Part shown: positions 58,112 to 64,000 of the stretch, one piece after another | Layout of the letters: each line of letters begins with the position of its first letter | Position numbering within the stretch: position 1 is the stretch's first letter | NCBI RefSeq assembly: GCF_000478885.1 | Contig: NC_022567.1 | Coordinates: 2,604,001 to 2,668,000, forward strand | Reading direction: 5' to 3' | Source: Adlercreutzia equolifaciens DSM 19450 | Lineage (GTDB): Bacteria; Actinomycetota; Coriobacteriia; Coriobacteriales; Eggerthellaceae | Length of the DNA: 64,000 nucleotides | Made by a program: the position numbers and the translations under genes | The notes under the pieces: generated by a model | Seen by the model: only the letters and a program-made list of their open reading frames with translations | Databases searched by the model: none | What the model was told of the DNA's origin: nothing

Positions 58112-59785
58112 ATGGACAATAATGGACTTGTAAGCCGCAGAGGGTTTTTGGCAGGTAGCGCCTTCGCGGGAGCCGGCGCCTTGTTCGGCCTTGCAGGATG
58201 CGCCCCGCAGACTGCGGATCCCCTAGCAAACACTTCGCCTGAGGCGGGATCGCAAGATTCCTCGGACTGGATCGGAGATGCCCCGAACATCTCCGATGAT
58301 GAGATTGTCGAAACCATTGACACGGAGTTTTTGGTGATCGGCGCTGGCACGGGCGGTCTTTTTGCGGCCTGCGCTGCTGGAGATGCCGGCATGGAAACCT
58401 TCGTCATGGAGAAGTTCAACGGTGGCGTCGTGCGTGACGATCTTGCAGGCGTCAACTCTCGCTTGCAGCAGGAGAGCGGCTATGAAATCGACGCAATTGC
58501 TTATTTGCGAGATATGGATCATTACGCTGCGGGCCAATGCAATCTCGCGTTACACAAGGTCTGGCTTGAGCGATCGGGCGAGACCATCGACTGGTACGAA
58601 AACGTTCTCTCCTCTTACGGTATCGCGCTTTGGCATGAGGCTGCCGAGGAAAAGCATGAAGTCAACTACCGACATTGGGCTACAGGGCATTCTCCCGCCT
58701 GGCCAGTCGATGGATCGCTCGACGGGTTCACTGTGCTGACTGACTACGCAGAGAAGACGGGCCATGTAACGTTCCGCTACCAAACGCCCATGGTGAGCCT
58801 CACCGTCGAAAACGATCGCGTGACCGGTGCTATAGGGCAGGGCGCTGACGGCTACATTCGTGTCAACGCAAGCAAGGGCGTTCTTGTATGCACAGGCGGT
58901 TACGCCGCGAATCTCGACCTTCTTAAGCAGCTCCAGCCTCACACGACCAGCATTTACGCTTACAACTCAGCGCAGCCAGGCTGTGAGGGAGACGGCATAA
59001 AGGCGTGCCTTCGCGTTGGGGCAAAAATGGACGAAACACACTCTAGCATGCTTTTCGACCGAGCAAGCGTTCCCGCCGACTCCCTGGGAGGCGCCGACTG
59101 TGGTACTGCCATGGTATTCTGGATGGGAAGCCAACCCTGGTTGAAAGTCAATCTCAATGGCGAGCGCTTCTGCAACGAGTCCGGCACCTATGACTTCATC
59201 CTGCACGCCGATGCATCGCAACCAGGAAACATCCACGTGTGCCTCTGGGATGCAGACTGGCAGACCTACGCCCAGCAGTTCGACATGCATGGCTGCTCGC
59301 GCATGTTCCCCTTTGATAATGGAGCGGCTCCGAACCTGCCTATCGAAGTGGTGACGGCCATGAACGAGGAGGCACTTAAAGCCGGACACATTCAGCAAGC
59401 CGACACCATCGAGGAGCTCGCCGAAAAGCTTGGTCTTCCTGCAGAAGCCCTCGCGAAAACGGTGGAACGAAACAACCAGAATTACGACAACCAGCGCGAT
59501 GACGACTTCGGCAAGGAACCATTCCGGCTTTCCCCTGTACGCAAACCTCCCTTCTTCGGCGTACGTACCACAGGCGCTTTGCTATGCACCATGGACGGCA
59601 TCGTGATAAACACCCAAGGTCAAGCACTGCGCGAAGATGGAAGCGCCATTGAAGGCCTGTATGTCACAGGCAACGATTCCGGAGGATACTATTCCATGAC
59701 TTATCCGAACCTGTCGACCGGCAACGCTTGCGGCAGGACAGTAACTTTCGCACGAATGATTGCTCAGAATCTGGCTGCCCAGTAG
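58112..59785 (+). CDS. Tat-exported FAD flavoprotein, fumarate reductase-like
   Basis: A 557-residue reductase. The start MDNNGLVSRRGFLAGSAFAG at 58112 has AAGGAAGGA upstream. Tat motif SRRGFLAG (8-15) and lipobox LAGC (Cys30). The FAD site is EFLVIGAGTGGLFAACAAGD (about 79-98). Further elements are GYIRVNASKGVLVCTGGYAA and the C-terminal GLYVTGNDSGGYYSMTYPNL. It lacks an FMN domain, unlike the gene before it, and may share that protein's donor. The strong terminator in front suggests either read-through or its own promoter. Confidence 0.9.
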   Translation: MDNNGLVSRRGFLAGSAFAGAGALFGLAGCAPQTADPLANTSPEAGSQDSSDWIGDAPNISDDEIVETIDTEFLVIGAGTGGLFAACAAGDAGMETFVMEKFNGGVVRDDLAGVNSRLQQESGYEIDAIAYLRDMDHYAAGQCNLALHKVWLERSGETIDWYENVLSSYGIALWHEAAEEKHEVNYRHWATGHSPAWPVDGSLDGFTVLTDYAEKTGHVTFRYQTPMVSLTVENDRVTGAIGQGADGYIRVNASKGVLVCTGGYAANLDLLKQLQPHTTSIYAYNSAQPGCEGDGIKACLRVGAKMDETHSSMLFDRASVPADSLGGADCGTAMVFWMGSQPWLKVNLNGERFCNESGTYDFILHADASQPGNIHVCLWDADWQTYAQQFDMHGCSRMFPFDNGAAPNLPIEVVTAMNEEALKAGHIQQADTIEELAEKLGLPAEALAKTVERNNQNYDNQRDDDFGKEPFRLSPVRKPPFFGVRTTGALLCTMDGIVINTQGQALREDGSAIEGLYVTGNDSGGYYSMTYPNLSTGNACGRTVTFARMIAQNLAAQ

Positions 59786-59824
59786 CCATCTCGACCAAAA
59801 CCCGTTTTGTCGAGCCGCTATCCC

Positions 59825-60484
59825 TTACGCCCCAAACTCACAGGCGGACAGGATAACGGCTCGACCTGTATCATCGGGAGAAATGCGGCAGTGGTCGGGC
59901 CATGCTTCGGCGAGGAGGATCTCGGCATCGTCGAGGAGGTAGTCGCGCACGACGGCCAGCGCATGGGGGAAGACGGCCGTCGGGCCCTGGGCAAGCAGGG
60001 CCATGGCCGAGGTAAGGCCGCCACCACGCCAGATTTCCAAGCGGCCCAGCTCGTCCACGATAAGGAGACCGGGGGCGCGGGAGGCATCCTTCGACTCCGC
60101 GCCTTCGGCGCTCCGCTCAGGATGACACGAGGACGCAACCGCGAGTTCATCGAAGTGGGCGTTCACGCGGGCGATAGCGGCATCGTCGATATGCCAGGCC
60201 AACTCTGCCTTCGCCGCCTGGCTCTCTTCGTTGAAGGTACCGTCGGCCCGGGCCAAGTCGCCGCGCCGGGCGAAGGGGATACGCTCGCCCCCGGGCAGAA
60301 GAACGTTGTCGATGCCCAGCTTCTCGAAGCCGTTCGCATCGGCACGCGGCCCCATCGAAGGCACCCATTGGCCCGGTGCCAGCACGCCAGCGCAGGGCAC
60401 CCCGAAAGCGCCCAGCTCCGTCACCAGCGATTCCAGCCAGCGCGTCTTCCCTATTTGCACCTCGCCCGTGAGAAGAAACAGCAC
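59825..60484 (-). CDS. THEP1-like nucleoside-triphosphatase with a repeat insertion
   Basis: A 219-residue P-loop NTPase. Walker A is LLTGEVQIGKTRWLESL (4-20); Walker B with the switch is GLLIVDELGRLEIWRGGG (about 142-159), the LxVxDE(I/L)G.(L/M)E pattern of the NTPase_1/THEP1 family. The translation starts with GTG directly after the DUF364 stop (TAGGTG), with GGAGG just before, so the two genes are coupled. About 21 residues just before Walker B (SSCHPERSAEGAESKDASRA) are encoded by a palindromic repeat inserted in frame. The molecular role is unknown; the context suggests metal or cofactor handling. Confidence 0.85.
   Translation of the reverse strand: MLFLLTGEVQIGKTRWLESLVTELGAFGVPCAGVLAPGQWVPSMGPRADANGFEKLGIDNVLLPGGERIPFARRGDLARADGTFNEESQAAKAELAWHIDDAAIARVNAHFDELAVASSCHPERSAEGAESKDASRAPGLLIVDELGRLEIWRGGGLTSAMALLAQGPTAVFPHALAVVRDYLLDDAEILLAEAWPDHCRISPDDTGRAVILSACEFGA
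60085..60127. repeat. CHPERS-type palindromic repeat inside the NTPase gene
   Basis: The sequence from CATCCTTCGACTCCGC to GCTCAGGATGAC is a widespread bacterial extragenic palindrome, recognisable by its translation CHPERSAEGAESKD on the minus strand. Here it sits inside a gene and keeps the frame open. GCGCCTTCGGCGC at its centre is a perfect dyad. Confidence 0.8.
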
Positions 60485-61348
60485 CTATGCCTCCGGGTTG
60501 CGCAGGGCGGCCATCGTGAGGGCCTCACCGAAGAACTGGCCAGCACCGTTCTTCACAGCGAAACGGGCCTTGTCGGGGTCGGCGACCACGCTACCGGCCA
60601 GCATATCCACGCCCCAACGGAATAGGAACGGCGCCATGATCACGCTTGGCCCGACGAGCACCGTCGTGGCGTTCGCGGCCAAATCCAACAGACGCGGGGC
60701 CGTCTTGTTGATGAGGGTCACGCCGGTCATGAACAGGTAGTCGGCGCCGGGGATGACGTACTCGCAAGCCGGATCGGGCACGTCACCCGCCTGGGAGCAC
60801 TTGCGCTCGAGCACCGTCAGGCGCGCATATTCCTCAATGCGCTCCACGTGGGGAAAGTGCCCCACGACAACCACGCGCGCGTCTCCGCCGGCAGCGCTGA
60901 TCTGCGGGCGATACATTTCGAAAGCGTCCATCTTCCGGATGGTGCCATCGGGCACCTCCACCGCCGCATCGTAGGTGCACCCCAATGGGTCCAGCAGCGC
61001 CCGCTGCGAGTACCAGGCGTTCAGCGCCGCCACGCCCAGGCTCGCCTCCTCGAAGCACCACGATTTGGAAAGCTCCGCCACCTCGCGCAGGGACATCCCG
61101 CGCAGGTCGCCCGCGTAGCCACGACGCGCGCCGCCGGTGGTGGTGAAGCTCACCCCCATGCCACTGTCGGCTTCCACATAGGACCAGTGGGTGCCCAGAC
61201 AATAGTCGCGCACCACGACGTCCTCGGGAACGCCGGCGATCAGGTGGTTGTACAGCTTCCAGGGCGTATTCGGCTCGTTTGTGCCCGGGAATGCAATGGC
61301 CCCCGTCGCAGCCCCCTTCGTGCAGCAGTCTTTCTCGGCGCAACCCAT
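60485..61348 (-). CDS. DUF364/DUF4213 putative heavy-metal chelation protein
   Basis: A 287-residue cytosolic protein, start MGCAEKDCCTKGAATGAIAF with AAAGGA upstream. The N-terminal half is the DUF4213 domain (LYNHLIAGVPEDVVVRDYCL; GGARRGYAGDLRGMSLREVA). The C-terminal half is the DUF364 Rossmann-like domain (ARVVVVGHFPHVERIEEYAR; YLFMTGVTLINKTAPRLLDL; VGPSVIMAPFLFRWGVDMLA). The Cys-rich start (Cys3, Cys8, Cys9) is notable. The family is linked to metal chelation and to Fe or Mo/Fe-S related genes. It is divergent from a metal/siderophore-type ABC importer and cotranscribed with the NTPase gene. Confidence 0.9.
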   Translation of the reverse strand: MGCAEKDCCTKGAATGAIAFPGTNEPNTPWKLYNHLIAGVPEDVVVRDYCLGTHWSYVEADSGMGVSFTTTGGARRGYAGDLRGMSLREVAELSKSWCFEEASLGVAALNAWYSQRALLDPLGCTYDAAVEVPDGTIRKMDAFEMYRPQISAAGGDARVVVVGHFPHVERIEEYARLTVLERKCSQAGDVPDPACEYVIPGADYLFMTGVTLINKTAPRLLDLAANATTVLVGPSVIMAPFLFRWGVDMLAGSVVADPDKARFAVKNGAGQFFGEALTMAALRNPEA

Positions 61349-61423
61349 GGCTTTAGTCCTTTCTCAGATGATGGCGACCCGACATTCCGGGCGCTTTTGC
61401 TCAGTACTCATCCTACCGAATTG

Positions 61424-61494
61424 TTCTCTCTTGTAAATCATTTTACTCTATGAATAATTCTCTCTTGTAAATCATTCATGAGTGAGAATATAAT
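61424..61494 (+). promoter_or_regulatory. Direct repeats and promoter in the metal-uptake divergon
   Basis: The 19-bp sequence TTCTCTCTTGTAAATCATT occurs twice without mismatch (61424-61442, 61458-61476), 34 bp apart start to start, in the gap between the DUF364 gene and the ABC permease gene. The second copy ends in TTGTAA, which with TATAAT (61489-61494) makes a promoter with an 18-base spacer. The repeats are candidate binding sites for a shared regulator. Confidence 0.65.
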
Positions 61495-61501
61495 AGATAC
61501 C

Positions 61502-62545
61502 ATGCAAACGAGCACTGCAAAATCCACGCTTCATTCGACCGCCTCCCGGAGGGCCCGATTTGTCGTGCTGGCCCTTGCCCTCATCCTCGTTGGCGCCGCC
61601 GCGATCTCCCTTTTGCTGGGCCGCTACCCCATTGACCCGGCCCAAGCCGTGGCCATGCTCGTCAGCAAGATCGTTCCGGTTGATCCCATCTGGACCGAGC
61701 AGCAGGCGACGCTCTTCTTCAACGTACGGCTGCCGCGCATTCTGCTGGCCCTCATGGTGGGATGCTGCCTGGCCTGCGCCGGCGCCGCCTACCAGGGCAC
61801 CTTCCAAAATCCGCTCGTCTCCCCCGACATTTTGGGCGCAAGCCAGGGCGCCGCATTCGGCGCGGCCGTCGCCATTCTTCTGGGCGTGAGCTCCTTCACG
61901 ACGTCCCTCTTCGCGTTCGGGTTCTCCCTGTTCACCGTGCTCTTGGTGCTGCTTATCAGTTCGCGGGCCCGCGGCAACCACATGATGGTGGTCGTGCTCG
62001 CCGGCGTCATGGTGTCGTCGCTGTTCCAAGCCGGCGTCTCCTACGCCAAACTGGTGGCCGACCCCACCGATGAGCTCGCCGACATCACCTACTGGCTCAT
62101 GGGATCGCTCACCGGCGCGAACATGCGCGACATCGCCATGGTGTTCCCCATCATGCTCGTCGGTTGCGCCACGCTGTTCGCCCTGCGCTGGCGCATCAAC
62201 ATCCTCACCATGGGCGACGACGAGGCCGCCACCATGGGCGTGAACGCTCGGCGCACCCGCATCGTCGTCATCGTCGCCGCCACGCTCGTCACCGCCGCGA
62301 GCGTCTGCGTCACGGGCATGATCGGCTGGGTGGGCCTCGTCATTCCGCATCTGTGCCGCATGCTCGTCGGCGCCGACTATCGCCGCCTCATCCCCGCGTC
62401 CATGCTCATGGGCGCCAGCTTCCTGCTCATCGTGGACGACGTCGCCCGCCTTGCCACCACCGCCGAAATCCCCATCGGCATTCTCACCGCTTTCGTGGGC
62501 GCGCCGTTCTTTCTGTACCTCATCACGCGGAAGAAGAAGCTATGA
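61502..62545 (+). CDS. FecCD-family ABC transporter permease
   Basis: A 347-residue permease of the iron-siderophore/haem/cobalamin class with about ten helices. Typical segments are VRLPRILLALMVGCCLACAG, AAYQGTFQNPLVSPDILGAS and GWVGLVIPHLCRMLVGADYR, where the last holds the ATPase-coupling loop. The ATG at 61502 is preferred because TATAAT lies only seven bases before it; an in-frame ATG at 61478 would start upstream of that -10 box. Neither start has a Shine-Dalgarno sequence, so the message may be leaderless. The ATPase gene overlaps its stop codon (ATGA). Confidence 0.93.
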   Translation: MQTSTAKSTLHSTASRRARFVVLALALILVGAAAISLLLGRYPIDPAQAVAMLVSKIVPVDPIWTEQQATLFFNVRLPRILLALMVGCCLACAGAAYQGTFQNPLVSPDILGASQGAAFGAAVAILLGVSSFTTSLFAFGFSLFTVLLVLLISSRARGNHMMVVVLAGVMVSSLFQAGVSYAKLVADPTDELADITYWLMGSLTGANMRDIAMVFPIMLVGCATLFALRWRINILTMGDDEAATMGVNARRTRIVVIVAATLVTAASVCVTGMIGWVGLVIPHLCRMLVGADYRRLIPASMLMGASFLLIVDDVARLATTAEIPIGILTAFVGAPFFLYLITRKKKL

Positions 62546-63327
62546 GCATCGACGTAGCGCACTTGAGCTTCTCCTACGGAAACCGCGAGATTCTGCACGA
62601 CCTCTCGTTCTCCATTCCCGACGGATGCCTCGTGAACGTGCTCGGGCCCAACGGCGTGGGCAAGTCCACCCTGTTCCGCTGCATCTTGGGGCTCTCCCCG
62701 CACTATAGCGGCACGATTCTGGTGAACGGGAAGGATCTGCGTACGCTTTCAGTGCGCGAGCGCGCCCGCGAGATCTCCTACATTCCCCAGTCGCACGCAC
62801 CGGTGTACGACTACGAAGTGGTCGACGTGGTGCTCATGGCCACGGGCAACGATCTGAAGATGCTCGCCACGCCCGGGGAAGCCCAGCTGCAGCGTGCCCA
62901 CGAGGCGCTGGCCCGCATCGGCATCGAGCACTTGGCCCATCGCACCTATACGCAAATCTCCGGCGGCGAGCAGCAGCTCGTGCTCATTGCCCGGGCGCTG
63001 GCCCAGAACGCGCGCACCATCATCATGGACGAGCCCACAAGCGCGCTCGATTACGGCAACACCATGCGCGTGCTCTCCTGCGTGCGGCAACTCGCCCGCG
63101 AGGGGCTCTCCATCGTGCAATCGACCCACAACCCCGATCACGCCTTCCTCTATTCCGATGCCACCATGGTGCTTTCCAAAGGCGGACTTAAGGCATTCGG
63201 CAACCCCCACGATGTCATCACCTCCGAGCTCATCAGCGAGCTGTACGACATCGAGGTGGAGGTCAATTCCCTTTATGGCGACAAGGTGCGCGTCTGCGTG
63301 CCCGTTCGCGAGATAGAACGTTCCTGA
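62542..63327 (+). CDS. ABC transporter ATP-binding protein (FecE/BtuD type)
   Basis: A 261-residue ATPase starting at ATG 62542, which overlaps the permease stop by four bases. Walker A is LGPNGVGKSTLF (about 35-46), the Q-loop is ISYIPQSHAPVYDY, the signature is ISGGEQQLVLIARAL, Walker B is TIIMDEPTSALD and the H-loop is VQSTHNPDHAFLY. It drives the FecCD permease for uptake of an iron, haem, corrinoid or similar chelate. The C-terminal YDIEVEVNSLYGDKVRVCVP is usual for this group. Confidence 0.96.
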   Translation: MSIDVAHLSFSYGNREILHDLSFSIPDGCLVNVLGPNGVGKSTLFRCILGLSPHYSGTILVNGKDLRTLSVRERAREISYIPQSHAPVYDYEVVDVVLMATGNDLKMLATPGEAQLQRAHEALARIGIEHLAHRTYTQISGGEQQLVLIARALAQNARTIIMDEPTSALDYGNTMRVLSCVRQLAREGLSIVQSTHNPDHAFLYSDATMVLSKGGLKAFGNPHDVITSELISELYDIEVEVNSLYGDKVRVCVPVREIERS

Positions 63328-63349
63328 CTTGGGAGGAAAGGAAAACTGC

Positions 63350-64000
63350 ATGTTGAAACCTACGAGGAACAAACGCCGCATCGCGGCTCTGGCCGGGGCG
63401 TTCGCCCTGTCTGCCTGTCTGGCGCTGGGTCTGGCCGGATGCGCCGGCAACGAGGGCGACAGCACCGGCGAGCCCGCCGCACCGGCCACCGAGCAGGAGG
63501 CGAACGCCGACGCCGAGGCCGCTGCCGAGGCCGAAAGCGGCACCATCACCTTCACCGACGACCTCGGACGCACCGTGGAGCTGCCCGCGCAGATCGACAA
63601 GATTTGCCCGTCGGGCTTCACCGCCCAGCAGGTGCTGCTCACCATGGCTCCCGACAAGATGGTGGGCCTGGCCCAAGAGCTCAACGACGACCAGCTGAAG
63701 ATCTTCGGTGAGAAGTTCGCCGACTACCCGGTGTTCGGCGCGGTGCTCGGCGCCAAGGACGACCTGAACCGCGAGGCCGTGGCCGGCGCCGCGCCCCAGG
63801 TCATCATCGACACCGGCGAGGCGAAGAAGGGCGCCAAGGAGGATTTGGACGCGCTTCAGGAGCAGCTGGGCATTCCGGTCATCTTCATCGAGGCGAAGCT
63901 GTCCGATTACGGCGCGGCCTACGAGCGCCTGGGCGAGCTCCTGAGCATGGAAGAGCGCGGCAGCGAGCTGTCCACCTACTGCACGGACGTGTACAACAAG
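63350..64000 (+). CDS. ABC substrate-binding lipoprotein (FecB/BtuF type), partial
   Basis: The first 217 residues of a periplasmic-binding-type lipoprotein; the gene runs off the window. Basic start and hydrophobic stretch lead to lipobox LAGC (Cys31), then an acidic linker (about 32-62). The mature domain begins ITFTDDLGRTVELPAQIDKI, the standard opening of the Fe3+-chelate/B12 binding family, and continues APQVIIDTGEAKKGAKEDLD and LGIPVIFIEAKLSDYGAAYE. The ribosome site is GGGAGGAAAGG. It captures the chelate outside the membrane and passes it to the FecCD/FecE importer. Confidence 0.95.
   Translation, partial: MLKPTRNKRRIAALAGAFALSACLALGLAGCAGNEGDSTGEPAAPATEQEANADAEAAAEAESGTITFTDDLGRTVELPAQIDKICPSGFTAQQVLLTMAPDKMVGLAQELNDDQLKIFGEKFADYPVFGAVLGAKDDLNREAVAGAAPQVIIDTGEAKKGAKEDLDALQEQLGIPVIFIEAKLSDYGAAYERLGELLSMEERGSELSTYCTDVYNK

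Noticed and set aside
1..64000. tRNA or rRNA genes and complete insertion sequences
   Set aside because: I looked for cloverleaf-like stretches, conserved rRNA segments and transposase genes and found none I could support; a tRNAscan or ISfinder search would be decisive.

Overview
The window is a 64 kb chromosomal piece from a GC-rich anaerobe, most likely a gut Coriobacteriia of the family Eggerthellaceae (Eggerthella, Gordonibacter, Adlercreutzia, Slackia or a relative). The reasons are several Tat-exported lipoprotein flavoproteins of the fumarate/urocanate-reductase type next to LuxR regulators with a multi-helix membrane domain, a rubredoxin, multihaem cytochrome and molybdopterin chemistry, and AAAGGAG-type ribosome sites. 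The genus assignment is inference. No rRNA, tRNA or CRISPR array was seen.

Layout. 1-5.2 kb: the 3' end of guaA, a 600-base non-coding stretch with palindromes, then an operon of alpha/beta hydrolase, metallo-beta-lactamase-fold hydrolase, MarR regulator and TM1586-type nitroreductase. 5.2-14.4 kb: regulators and small enzymes (XRE, AraC, GNAT, an esterase-GNAT fusion, an MFS exporter, a HAD phosphatase) mixed with gene remnants. 14.5-21.5 kb: a restriction-modification pair (PmeII-like nuclease and cytosine-5 methyltransferase), glutaminase, sirtuin, a lipoprotein with a toxin-like domain, an Mrr-type nuclease, an orphan RelB-type antitoxin and a HipA-like kinase. 21.6-28 kb: DegV, ThpR, flavodoxin, a TetR/HsmA divergon with a clear operator, a TipA-like MerR regulator, an SRAP/HMCES protein and an ArsC-family protein.

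28-41 kb: a three-haem cytochrome c/sulfite-oxidase-like lipoprotein with a divergent LuxR regulator, a Fic protein, a Tat flavoprotein beside a broken LuxR gene, a YbaK-type deacylase, threonine aldolase, rubredoxin and a DUF559-like protein bracketed by inverted-repeat elements. 41.4-48.3 kb: a four-gene leftward operon (C45 Ntn-hydrolase, C1B aminopeptidase, two APC permeases) that looks like an amide or peptide use system. 48.9-59.8 kb: an OFA-type MFS transporter and three further Tat flavoproteins with LuxR and LysR regulators. 59.8-64 kb: two divergent units that probably share metal homeostasis, DUF364 plus an NTPase on one side and a FecCD/FecE/FecB-type ABC importer (cut by the window end) on the other.

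The least expected signals are non-coding. A roughly 130-bp unit made of two 46-bp hairpins with 37-38 bases between them occurs twice, in opposite orientation. A 25-bp motif occurs four times as two inverted pairs around one gene. A 163-bp fold-back element lies at 50.4 kb. A CHPERS-type palindromic repeat is inserted in frame in the NTPase gene. Several truncated genes show that the region is being rearranged.
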